From: Bacteroidota bacterium
GTDB taxonomy: Bacteria; Bacteroidota; Bacteroidia; Sphingobacteriales; Sphingobacteriaceae
Length of the DNA: 64,000 bases
Direction of reading: 5' to 3'
Assembly (NCBI GenBank): GCA_023450085.1
Contig: JAEXHI010000021.1
Span: 186,001 to 250,000 of the forward strand
Made by a program: the position numbers and the translations under genes. Below, piece after piece: positions 45,363 to 53,662 of the stretch (position 1 is the first letter of the stretch; the number at the start of each line of letters is the position of its first letter). Under the pieces are notes generated by a model. It saw only the letters and a list, made by a program, of their open reading frames with translations, did not search any database and was not told the origin of the DNA.

Positions 45363-47759
45363 ATGAAAAAATGGTACGCATTATTTTTTAGCTGCTTTAT
45401 AGCGAGCTATGTTTTGGCGCAAACGACTGAAGTGTCTGTATATGTGAATACAGCAACTCAAACTGCAGTTAAAGGCGCTAAGGTATCTTTAAACCAGTTT
45501 ACGGTACTTACAGACGCTACTGGAACCGTTGTACTCAAAGATATCCCTTTGGGAAATTATGTTTTAACAGTACAGGCCACGGGCTATGCCGATTATGAAA
45601 AGCATGTACAGCTTACGGCTACTGCCAATAAGCATATCCATGTAAAGCTTAAGCCAGAAGTCATTGCGCTTAAAACAGTAGAGATCAACAGCAATGCCCA
45701 AAACATCAGAAAAAGCAGTGAAGCCAGAAGCATAGAGGTAGTAGACCAGCGTTTTGTACAACAACATTTAAGCGGTAGTTTAATGCAAACCTTAGATAGG
45801 CTACCTGGAATCAGCAACATTGGTATTGGCTCAGGCCAATCTAAGCCTCTTATCCGTGGCTTGGGCTTTAACCGAGTAGTGGTGGTAGACAAAGGTATTA
45901 AGCACGAAGGACAGCAATGGGGTGCCGATCACGGTTTGGAAATTGATCAATTTGCTGCGGGTGAAATTGAAATCATCAAAGGGCCTTCCTCCTTTTTATA
46001 CGGCGCTGATGCCATTGGAGGAGCCATTAACCTTAAACCTGTCAACATTCCCATGGGTCAAGGTTTGGGAGGCAGTATTAATTTGATTGGCAAATCTAAC
46101 AACGACCATTATGGTACTTCTATCAATCTTTTTGGCAGCAATAAAAAGTGGTTTTTCGATAGTAGGGTAACTTACCAGAGCTATGCCGATTACCGTGTAC
46201 CTACCGATACCGTTTATGTGTACGACTTTGCCGTTGGGCTACATAAAAATAGGTTACGCAATACTGCTGGCAGAGAAACAGGACTACATTTTAATACTGG
46301 ATATGTAGGTGAACATTTTAAAACTTCCCTACATGCCAGCAACAGTTATGCTAAAAGTGGCTTTTTTGCCAATGCGCATGGCTTAGAACCTCGCAGGGTT
46401 GATCAAGCCCTACATGATCGCTCTAGCCGAGACTTGCTTTCGCCCTACCAGCGGGTCAACCATTTTAAGTTGATTAGCCGCACTGAAATTAATCACCCAA
46501 GCAGTAAAACAGAGATAGAACTGGGTTTTCAGCGAAACTTTAGGCAGGAGTTTAACCACTATGTTAATCATGGTTACATGCCTCCCGTTTATCCTGCTGA
46601 TATGACCATTCCACAACACTTGGAACGGGAATACGACAAGTTCATTTACTCGGGCAATTTGAGGCATAGTTTCATGCTAAATCAGCATCAACTGCAAATA
46701 GGTTTAAATGCGGATTATCAGGACAATAGCATTAATGGCTGGAGTTTTTTAATTCCAGGCTTTCAACAGTTCAATACCGGCTTGTTTGTGTATGATAAAT
46801 ACGTGGTGAACCATCAGCTCATTTTATATGGCGCCCTGCGTTACGATTACGGACATATCCAATTTGAAAGATACGATGATTGGTTCACTTCTGAGCGGAA
46901 AGAAGGAAACACCACGACCATTGAGCGTTTAACGCGTGCCGCTAGCTTTAGTAGAGATTTTAACAGCTTTGTTTGGTCGGCGGGAATGAACTATAACCCA
47001 GGTAAATTGGGTTTTAAAGTGAATATTGGTAAAAGTTTCAGAATGCCTATTGCCAAAGAACTGGCAGCGAATGGCGTAAACTACCATTATTTCAGTTACG
47101 AAAAGGGAAATGCCAACCTCAATGCAGAGGTAGCTTATCAGGCTGATTTGGGCATTAGTTATACCGAAAAGAAATGGGGAGTAAGCTTTAGTCCGTTTTA
47201 CAACTATTTCCCCAACTACATTTACCTTAACCCCACTCCTTATCACGATTATTATTACGGCGCAGGCAACCAGGTATTTGAGTACACTCAAAGTAGGGTC
47301 ATGCGCTACGGGGCAGAGTTCAAGGCCAATTACCAGTGGCTTCCGAGTTTAAGTACCGAGTTTTTGGGCGAATACTTGTACAGTGAGCAATTATCAGGCA
47401 ACAAAAAGGGATTTACTTTGCCCTTCTCGCCTGCTCCTTCAGCACTGATCAACGTCACGTGGTCGCCGAAAATATCGGATCAACTGCGTAACAGCTATCT
47501 ATCGGTAGATTACCGTCTTACCGCTTCACAAAACAACATTGTACCGCCAGAAAAGAAAACACCTGGCTATCAGATTGTAAATGTGCAAATGGGTACCACC
47601 TTAAGCTTTAGCAAGCAGGTATTTGAATTAAGCGTACAGGCCCAAAACCTGCTCAATGCCAAATACCTCAACCATACCAGTTTCTATCGTTTAATTGAAT
47701 TGCCCGAAGCCAGTCGCAACATCATCCTATCCATCAAAATGCCTTTTAAAATCAATTAA
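45363..47759 (+). CDS. TonB-dependent receptor
   Basis: 798 aa from the ATG at 45363; the TTG three codons upstream is unnecessary. Signal peptide to about residue 20 (ASYVLAQTTEV). A carboxypeptidase-D-like domain (about 22-105) is followed by the plug domain: SLMQTLDRLPGISNIGIGSG, PLIRGLGFNRVVVVDKG, EIEIIKGPSSFLYGADAIGG. The beta barrel runs to the C-terminal IILSIKMPFKIN. The plug has EGQQWGADHGLEIDQF, a motif in receptors linked with metal or metal-complex uptake. With His-rich DUF4625 lipoproteins downstream and a His/Cys small protein upstream, a transition-metal substrate is plausible but not shown. Confidence 0.92.
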   Translation: MKKWYALFFSCFIASYVLAQTTEVSVYVNTATQTAVKGAKVSLNQFTVLTDATGTVVLKDIPLGNYVLTVQATGYADYEKHVQLTATANKHIHVKLKPEVIALKTVEINSNAQNIRKSSEARSIEVVDQRFVQQHLSGSLMQTLDRLPGISNIGIGSGQSKPLIRGLGFNRVVVVDKGIKHEGQQWGADHGLEIDQFAAGEIEIIKGPSSFLYGADAIGGAINLKPVNIPMGQGLGGSINLIGKSNNDHYGTSINLFGSNKKWFFDSRVTYQSYADYRVPTDTVYVYDFAVGLHKNRLRNTAGRETGLHFNTGYVGEHFKTSLHASNSYAKSGFFANAHGLEPRRVDQALHDRSSRDLLSPYQRVNHFKLISRTEINHPSSKTEIELGFQRNFRQEFNHYVNHGYMPPVYPADMTIPQHLEREYDKFIYSGNLRHSFMLNQHQLQIGLNADYQDNSINGWSFLIPGFQQFNTGLFVYDKYVVNHQLILYGALRYDYGHIQFERYDDWFTSERKEGNTTTIERLTRAASFSRDFNSFVWSAGMNYNPGKLGFKVNIGKSFRMPIAKELAANGVNYHYFSYEKGNANLNAEVAYQADLGISYTEKKWGVSFSPFYNYFPNYIYLNPTPYHDYYYGAGNQVFEYTQSRVMRYGAEFKANYQWLPSLSTEFLGEYLYSEQLSGNKKGFTLPFSPAPSALINVTWSPKISDQLRNSYLSVDYRLTASQNNIVPPEKKTPGYQIVNVQMGTTLSFSKQVFELSVQAQNLLNAKYLNHTSFYRLIELPEASRNIILSIKMPFKIN

Positions 47760-47783
47760 ATAAATCACTAACAAACCCTTACA

Positions 47784-48692
47784 ATGAAAACAAAACATAT
47801 GCTGGTAGCCTTCCTAGTCTTAACAGGCACCTTTACCGCATGTAAAAAAGACAAAACCGAAACTGAACCAGCCAAGCCTAGCGTTCAAAACGTTGAAATT
47901 GGTTATTCCAATAACAAACGCGCTATAAGAGGCCGAGATTTCCACCTCAATGCCGATGTACTGGCAGGTAGTAAGATTACCTCTGTGATGGTTAAGATTT
48001 TACAGAAAGCGGGCCAAACCTATACCTCCAACTGGAAATTAGAAATCACCTGGGACGAGTTTAAGGGCATAAAAAACACCAATGTACACAAACACTTTAC
48101 CATTCCAGCCGAGGCTCCAGAAGGCACCTACGATTTTCTTTTTATTGTAAACGACGAAAATGGCAGCAAGCTTGAACTAAAGGAAGATTTTGTGATCATA
48201 GATGCGGCCAACATGCCCGTAGATCCTATCGTAGATCGTGATATCTTCTCGAGAAACGGCACCATGATCTACTACATGAATACCTATGTAGAAAATCCTT
48301 TGGTGTTTAAAAAGAATGATGAGTTTACCGCTCGTACACAAATCAAGCAAATTCAGGGAGATGGGATCCTATATACCGTACTCATCAACAGAAAGCTGAA
48401 TTATTTCCCTGAAACGGTTAGTCAACTGGATCCTAAAAAAGGAATCATCATTTCTAAAGTGGAACATAAAGGCCTAGGCCCAGCTTCTAGTATTTCTACC
48501 ATTAAAAACGTAAATGGCGTTTGGGGCGGCGACTCCATCTTTATTGGAGCGCAAAATGATGGTATTGGCAATGCCATTGCTGGCGAAAAAGCATGGGCTT
48601 CAGGCCAGTACAATTTAGTGATCCTTTACCACAATTCTACCTATAACGTTAGTACGCATAAATCTATTCCCATCACCATTAATTACGAATAA
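47784..48692 (+). CDS. DUF4625 lipoprotein 1
   Basis: 302 aa. Lipoprotein signal with lipobox TGTFTACKKD (Cys at residue 20). DUF4625-like domain (about 35-150): VEIGYSNNKRAIRGRDFHLN, NTNVHKHFTIPAEAPEGTYD. The HKH pair and DFHL are recurrent His positions shared with the next gene. The C-terminal 150 residues are a further beta domain with IDAANMPVDPIVDRDIFS. It follows the TonB receptor by 24 bases, so it is in its operon. Likely surface- or periplasm-facing, possibly metal-binding. DUF4625 function is unknown. Confidence 0.82.
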   Translation: MKTKHMLVAFLVLTGTFTACKKDKTETEPAKPSVQNVEIGYSNNKRAIRGRDFHLNADVLAGSKITSVMVKILQKAGQTYTSNWKLEITWDEFKGIKNTNVHKHFTIPAEAPEGTYDFLFIVNDENGSKLELKEDFVIIDAANMPVDPIVDRDIFSRNGTMIYYMNTYVENPLVFKKNDEFTARTQIKQIQGDGILYTVLINRKLNYFPETVSQLDPKKGIIISKVEHKGLGPASSISTIKNVNGVWGGDSIFIGAQNDGIGNAIAGEKAWASGQYNLVILYHNSTYNVSTHKSIPITINYE

Positions 48693-48734
48693 CAAATCAT
48701 ATTCATTAACCATTTAATATCAAATCTTAATCAA

Positions 48735-49448
48735 ATGAAAACAAACAAATTTCTAATCTTAGCTCTACTTTTTGTCACGGTGTTAAACGCTTGTAAAAAA
48801 GACGAAGATGAGGTGATTACACAAGCCCCTAAAATTACAGCACTTGAAATAGGTAGCAACAACAACAAAACCGCTTACCCAGGTAATGACTTACACGTAG
48901 AAGCAACTATTGAAGCACAGGGCAACATTGCTGATGTAAAACTAGAAATTAACCCAGTAAGTGGCACAGGTTGGAAACTAAGCACTACCTACACCGATGG
49001 ATTTAAAGGTTTAAAAAATGCGGAGTTCCACAAACATATCGACGTACCAGCTACTGCTACGGTGGGCAACTATAAAGTAGTACTTACCGTAACCGACCAA
49101 GCGGGTAAAATCACTAAAGTAGAATCAGACTTAAAAGTGGTAGTTGACCCTACACTACCTTCGGTGGCAAACTTAGCAGTAGCATATGAAGGCAACGATG
49201 AAATTCACTTGGATGCTACAGTAAATGCTCCTGGCAAAATTGCTAAAGTAGTAGTTGAAGTACATGGAGGTACTTATAACAAAGAGTTTGAGTTTACGGA
49301 TGCTGCCATGGTTGGCCAAACGACCTATAAGTTCCATAAGCACGTTCACATTACCGGAGCGCCAAACGGGCACTACCATATTCACGTAAAGGTAATTGAC
49401 CAAGCGGGCAAGTCAATTGAAGTAGAAGACCATTTTGATAAAAAGTAA
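48735..49448 (+). CDS. DUF4625 lipoprotein 2, with two domains
   Basis: 237 aa. Lipobox LNACKKDEDE. Two related domains: the first (about 35-140) with LEIGSNNNKTAYPGNDLHVE and FHKHIDVPATATVGNY; the second (about 145-237) with FHKHVHITGAPNGHYHIHV and VIDQAGKSIEVEDHF. The second domain has ten His, grouped as HKHVH and HYHIH. Both show the HKH pattern of the first DUF4625 gene, so His-rich metal contact is suggested. It is 42 bases after that gene, in the same operon. No catalytic residues are seen. Confidence 0.82.
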   Translation: MKTNKFLILALLFVTVLNACKKDEDEVITQAPKITALEIGSNNNKTAYPGNDLHVEATIEAQGNIADVKLEINPVSGTGWKLSTTYTDGFKGLKNAEFHKHIDVPATATVGNYKVVLTVTDQAGKITKVESDLKVVVDPTLPSVANLAVAYEGNDEIHLDATVNAPGKIAKVVVEVHGGTYNKEFEFTDAAMVGQTTYKFHKHVHITGAPNGHYHIHVKVIDQAGKSIEVEDHFDKK

Positions 49449-50153
49449 GGCAGTTTTCAGTTAGCAGTTGGCGGTTAACAGTTTACCTAGCACTAACCAA
49501 TTCCCTCTCCTTTTTAAGGAGAACTTGTTCCGGTGCTTCGGAAGGGTTAGGGAGAGGTTTTACCCTCTCTGCCCTTTGGGCATCTCTCCCTAAATGGAGA
49601 GAAAAGTGCTTTGGAATGGTTTGTACAATCTCCTCCTAGAACGTCATACCCAACTTGATTGGGTATCCTAAAGCAATAGAAAGGAAAACATACAGCGGTA
49701 CGCTTTAAGATCCCCGCATACGCGAGGAAGACGATGTCGGAAAGGAATGTGATAGGATTAACCAGTTAAACAATTAAACGAATGACCAATCCCAAAGTAT
49801 CGGGACAAGTACCCAAAACACTCCGCCCTTTGGGCACCCCTCTAGAAGAGGGAAATTTTGGCTCAGCATTGTTCGTACATAGTACGTCATCTTGATCCCG
49901 AAACTTCGGGAGAGAGATCTTTGAATCTGTTTTAATGAAGGTAAACATAGTCGAAAGATTTCTCCACTACGGTCGAAATGACGTTGTAAGAAGGGAATAA
50001 ACTAATGAACAAGTGAACCAATCCCGAAGTATCGGGATAAGTACCCGAAACACCCCGCCCGTTGGGCACCCCTCTGGAAGAGGGGAATTTGGAACTGCTC
50101 ATCTAATCCCGACTATTCGGGACTAATTACTAACCACTAGTACCTAAAATAAA
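49449..50153. repeat. Repeat-filled gap inside the lipoprotein operon
   Basis: Has two CTCTCCCTA-type stretches (about 49500-49605), one 92-bp hairpin element in reverse (49642-49733), two 45-bp two-hairpin elements in reverse (about 49814-49862 and 50043-50098) and CCCGAAACTTCGGGA-type palindromes (about 49895). No gene is supported. It separates the second and third DUF4625-like genes. Confidence 0.7.
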
Positions 50154-50630
50154 ATGAACAAATTAAAAATCACCAGCCTTGGCATATTACTCCTTTTGGG
50201 TATTGCAAGTGGCTGTAAAAAAGACAAAGAAGAGGTAGATACCATTTACCCTACCATTTCCTTAGAGGCTGCTAACGCTTTCCCTAAACAATGTAGTATC
50301 CTTAAAAGAGGCGAGAAATTCATCTTTAGGGCTGATCTGTCGGATAATGTTGCTTTGGGCTCTGTAAGCGTAGACATCCACCATAATTTTGACCAGCATA
50401 GCCACAGTACCGAAGTAGCGGCCTGTAACATGGATGCTAAAAAGACTCCCATCAATCCGCTATTATACATTAAGGACTTCCCTATTCCAAGTGGACAAAA
50501 GAGCTACCAAATTGCCCAAGAAATAGAAGTGCCAGCTAATGTAGATCCAGGCGACTATCATTTCCTAATTAGGCTAACCGACCAATCAGGTTGGCAAACC
50601 ATTAAAGGTTTAAGTATTAAAATACAATAA
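50154..50630 (+). CDS. DUF4625-like lipoprotein 3
   Basis: 158 aa. Lipobox GIASGCKKDKEE. One DUF4625-like domain with FPKQCSILKRGEKFIFRAD and HHNFDQHSHSTEVAACNMD: four His and two further Cys. The C-terminal GDYHFLIRLTDQSGWQTIKG matches the domain ends of the two neighbouring DUF4625 proteins. It is separated from them by 705 bases of repeats, and followed after 8 bases by the next lipoprotein gene, so it may have its own promoter. Confidence 0.78.
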   Translation: MNKLKITSLGILLLLGIASGCKKDKEEVDTIYPTISLEAANAFPKQCSILKRGEKFIFRADLSDNVALGSVSVDIHHNFDQHSHSTEVAACNMDAKKTPINPLLYIKDFPIPSGQKSYQIAQEIEVPANVDPGDYHFLIRLTDQSGWQTIKGLSIKIQ

Positions 50631-50638
50631 CATACGCC

Positions 50639-51322
50639 ATGAAATCAATTAAGGCATTATTTATCATCCTATCGGTTACTTTCATGAGCAGTGGATGTAA
50701 AAAAGACCATCACCTTGAGGAAGCCACTCCAGAAAAGCCGTTTGTGATTACCGAACATTACATTGCAGGAACACTTACGCAAAAAACGGGCAGCAAGTAC
50801 ACCAGTGTATTCTTCATTCAATTACTAAATGATAACAAGGCTACTTTTATCAATTCTTCTACTACAAACTTATCAGGAACTTATACCCTTACCGACACCG
50901 AATTGGTTTTTGAGGTTACAGGAGGAAATGCCCGCATCGCAAAGTTCACTTTGGATAAGGATAAAAAAGTAACCAGCGCCTATTATAAAGCGCTAACGAC
51001 TGAATACGAAGCAACAGGCGAATTACTTTCCCTAAAAGAAACCAATGAACTAGCAGGAAAAACCTTTAAAGGTGACGAGTATAAAATGGGCGAAGTAAGC
51101 AACAGAACTGGTTTAAGTTATAGTTTCGGAGCTAACGCCTATGGTTCAGGAACTGATGTTGCCGCTATTGACAAAACAACCAATAACTATACGCTTATTG
51201 GAGGTAGTGGATTTAAATATGTAAATGGCAGCAATGTAGAACTGGGCTATGTTTCCAATAAAAAACTGACTGTTTTTAGATTAAATGGCCTGTATTATTA
51301 TGGCAAGTACAATCAACAGTAA
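50639..51322 (+). CDS. Lipoprotein, unknown function
   Basis: 227 aa. Lipobox MSSGCKKDHHLEE (Cys at residue 20). The mature part is a beta-rich protein with LTQKTGSKYTSVFFIQLLND and a repeated similar strand pair ELAGKTFKGDEYKMGEVSNR. It does not resemble DUF4625 and no family is recognised. It starts 8 bases after the third DUF4625-like gene and ends before a terminator at 51355-51388, so it closes the transcription unit. Confidence 0.75.
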   Translation: MKSIKALFIILSVTFMSSGCKKDHHLEEATPEKPFVITEHYIAGTLTQKTGSKYTSVFFIQLLNDNKATFINSSTTNLSGTYTLTDTELVFEVTGGNARIAKFTLDKDKKVTSAYYKALTTEYEATGELLSLKETNELAGKTFKGDEYKMGEVSNRTGLSYSFGANAYGSGTDVAAIDKTTNNYTLIGGSGFKYVNGSNVELGYVSNKKLTVFRLNGLYYYGKYNQQ

Positions 51323-51354
51323 ATAAAGATCGTTCGTTTAGGTTAGTTGCAATG

Positions 51355-51388
51355 GCCCCAGTGGATTCTGGGGCTTTGCACTTTTTCT
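51355..51388 (+). terminator. Terminator of the lipoprotein operon
   Basis: GCCCCAG (51355-51361) pairs with CTGGGGC (51368-51374), 6-base loop, then TTTGCACTTTTTC. The T tract is interrupted, so this is a weaker terminator. Confidence 0.7.
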
Positions 51389-51396
51389 ATTCAAAA

Positions 51397-51429
51397 AAAC
51401 CTCGTAGGTTTTGAAAACCTACGAGGTTT
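51397..51429. repeat. Perfect 16-bp inverted repeat
   Basis: AAACCTCGTAGGTTTT (51397-51412) and AAAACCTACGAGGTTT (51414-51429), perfect arms with a single base between. A related short form AAACCT...AGGTTT sits near the nagB stop at about 51573-51587. A repeat of this type is often scattered in Bacteroidota genomes. Confidence 0.8.
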
Positions 51430-51588
51430 AATCAGTCTATACTTCAATTACTTGTTCTTTTGACGGTGAAGTATCCATAGACTTAGGAAGTTTTAAAACG
51501 GCGAAGCCCTCAACCTTACCATTGAAAACAATGATAAACTAAAGTTAAACTTCGTAAGTCTTAATATCTCAAAACCTACAAGGTTTAA

Positions 51589-52356
51589 CTACTTACCTGA
51601 TTGTAACAATCTACTACTGTCCTGATCCAAAAACAGCACTGCCTTAGTATGTCTTCTTAATATCGTAGCAGGGTTTTCGGTACTTATTTCACTGTTTAGC
51701 GTATGAGCTACCGCTTGAGCTTTGGTTGGTCCAGGCACTACACAATTGATATAACCAGCACTCAACAAAGCTGGAATGGTTAAGGTGAGCGCTTGTTTAG
51801 GCACTTCATTTAAAGCCGCAAAACAGCCATCATTCACTTGCTGCTGTCTACAAACTTCATCCAAAACAACCACTTTTACCATTTTATGATCTTCAAAATC
51901 AGCTACTGGAGGGTCGTTAAAAGCCAAATGTCCGTTTTCACCAATTCCCATGCATACCACATCTACAGGGTACTTGGCCAATAAAGAAGTATATCGAGCA
52001 CATTCAGCTTCTATATCTTCCGCATTGCCATTTAAATAATTTACCGACTTGAAGTTAAATTGACTAAACAAACGCTCTTTCAGGAAGTTCCCAAAACCCT
52101 GTGGGGCATCGGTAGCTAGACCAATATATTCGTCCATATGAAAAGCGTTAATGCGTCGCCAATCTAAGTTTTCGTAACGCAAAGCTTCCAGAAATTCATT
52201 CTGAGAAGGTGCAGCAGCAAAAACTACATTGATCTCTGCCTTGTTTTTTAACAGCGCATCTGCCTCTTTGGCAAATTTTTCGGCAGCAGCAGTCCCCATG
52301 CTTTTGCGGTCTTCGTAAATTCTTACATCTAATTTGGTTTCGGTAACAATAGTCAT
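51589..52356 (-). CDS. nagB: Glucosamine-6-phosphate deaminase-like protein
   Basis: 255 aa, NagB/6-phosphogluconolactonase fold: VFAAAPSQNEFLEAL, INAFHMDEYIGL (Asp72 of E. coli NagB is conserved) and MGIGENGHLAFNDPP. In E. coli the last motif is GNDGHIAFNEP with Asp141, His143 and Glu148; here the first is Asn and the last is Asp, while His is kept. The enzyme would convert glucosamine-6-phosphate to fructose-6-phosphate and ammonia, but the altered triad leaves rate or substrate in doubt. It is divergent from the nagX/GH20 operon and has a TAAATTTG box (52421-52428) next to the shared palindrome. Confidence 0.85.
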   Translation of the reverse strand: MTIVTETKLDVRIYEDRKSMGTAAAEKFAKEADALLKNKAEINVVFAAAPSQNEFLEALRYENLDWRRINAFHMDEYIGLATDAPQGFGNFLKERLFSQFNFKSVNYLNGNAEDIEAECARYTSLLAKYPVDVVCMGIGENGHLAFNDPPVADFEDHKMVKVVVLDEVCRQQQVNDGCFAALNEVPKQALTLTIPALLSAGYINCVVPGPTKAQAVAHTLNSEISTENPATILRRHTKAVLFLDQDSSRLLQSGK

Positions 52357-52420
52357 GTTTATTGAATACGGTTTGGTAATGAGAATAAGTTTCCCTATCC
52401 CCTTTTAGGTTAATTGAATA

Positions 52421-52469
52421 CAAATTTAATACTTTTCGTGTACGTTAACGAAAAATATTTATACATTTG
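52421..52469. promoter_or_regulatory. Divergent nag promoters with shared operator
   Basis: Minus-strand box TAAATTTG (52421-52428) for nagB and plus-strand box TACATTTG (52462-52469) for the nagX-GH20 operon. Between them, a perfect inverted repeat TTTTCGT (52433-52439), 8 bases, ACGAAAA (52448-52454). It lies 4 and 7 bases from the two boxes, over both -33 regions. A regulator bound here would control both directions. Which regulator is unknown; no regulator gene is adjacent. Confidence 0.75.
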
Positions 52470-52510
52470 GATAAACACAACCTAAAACCAATAAACCTAG
52501 CACTAAAACA

Positions 52511-53641
52511 ATGACAAAGACCATCTCTCCACGGTATCTTTCCTTAGATGTTTTGAGGGGACTTACCGTAGCCCTCATGATTGTAGTAAACACTCCAGGA
52601 AGTTGGGGTGCCATTTATGCTCCCTTTAAACATGCCGAATGGCACGGCTTTACCCTAACCGATTTGGTATTTCCTACTTTCCTATTTGTAGTAGGTAATG
52701 CCTTAAGCTTTAGTTTAAAGAAACTGGATGAGCTTTCAACCGCTGACTTTTTTAAAAAAGTAGCCAAACGTACCTTTCTTATCTTTTTAATTGGGGTATT
52801 GCTTAACCTATTTCCTTTCTTCTCCATTACCGATACGGGTGTAGTATTCAAAAACCCTTTGGATGTACGGATATTTGGGGTATTACAACGTATTGCGCTT
52901 TGTTATTTCTTTGGCAGCATCATTATCTATTACTTTAGGAAAACCAATACTCTAATTGCCATTAGTGCTATGATCTTGCTCTCCTATTGGCCTATGCTAT
53001 ATTACTTTGGCGAAACTGGCAATCCTTACGGCCTTGAGGGGAATGCCGTTAAGACCTTAGATCTATGGCTATTCAACGCCAAAAGTCTGTACCAAGGATT
53101 TGGTGTTCCTTTTGAACCAGAAGGCGTGCTTAGCACTTGGCCATCTATTGTAAACGTACTTATTGGTTACCTCACAGGGCGTTACCTGCAAAAACAGGGC
53201 AATAATACTACTGCAGTGTACAGGCTTGGCTTAATTGGCATTGCCTTTTTATTGCTGGGCTTAGCTTGGGATGCCAGCTTTCCCATCAACAAACCACTTT
53301 GGACCAGTTCTTATGTGCTTTTCTCACTAGGTTGGGATTTAGTAATCATTGCCTTGCTCATTGCTGTTATCGACGTATTTATTTTCAAAAAATGGACTTA
53401 CTTCTTTGAAGTATTCGGGAAAAATGCCCTCTTCATTTATATCCTCGCTTGGGTAATTATGAAAATATTTCACCTGATTACCATTGATGGAAAGTCTATC
53501 TCTTCCATATTTTATAAAAATGTACTAAATAGCTGGCTGGCAGATAAAAATGCCTCGCTAATTTTCGCCATCCTTTACATGTTATTGTTATGGGTAATTG
53601 GTACTTTTATGGACAAGAAGAAAATCTATGTAAAGGTTTAA
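52511..53641 (+). CDS. nagX: NagX-like membrane protein (DUF5009/HGSNAT-like)
   Basis: 376 aa with ten to eleven membrane segments. The signature SLDVLRGLTVALMIVVNTPG (about 11-30) and FTLTDLVFPTFLFVVGNALS (about 49-68) is that of the acyltransferase-related HGSNAT/NagX family (COG4299), which in bacteria is encoded with N-acetylglucosamine genes and is proposed to be an inner-membrane transporter or acetyltransferase. Here the link is supported by nagB, nagA and two hexosaminidases. It is the first gene on the plus side of the divergent promoter. Confidence 0.88.
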   Translation: MTKTISPRYLSLDVLRGLTVALMIVVNTPGSWGAIYAPFKHAEWHGFTLTDLVFPTFLFVVGNALSFSLKKLDELSTADFFKKVAKRTFLIFLIGVLLNLFPFFSITDTGVVFKNPLDVRIFGVLQRIALCYFFGSIIIYYFRKTNTLIAISAMILLSYWPMLYYFGETGNPYGLEGNAVKTLDLWLFNAKSLYQGFGVPFEPEGVLSTWPSIVNVLIGYLTGRYLQKQGNNTTAVYRLGLIGIAFLLLGLAWDASFPINKPLWTSSYVLFSLGWDLVIIALLIAVIDVFIFKKWTYFFEVFGKNALFIYILAWVIMKIFHLITIDGKSISSIFYKNVLNSWLADKNASLIFAILYMLLLWVIGTFMDKKKIYVKV

Positions 53642-53662
53642 TAAATTAACACTTAACCAAAT

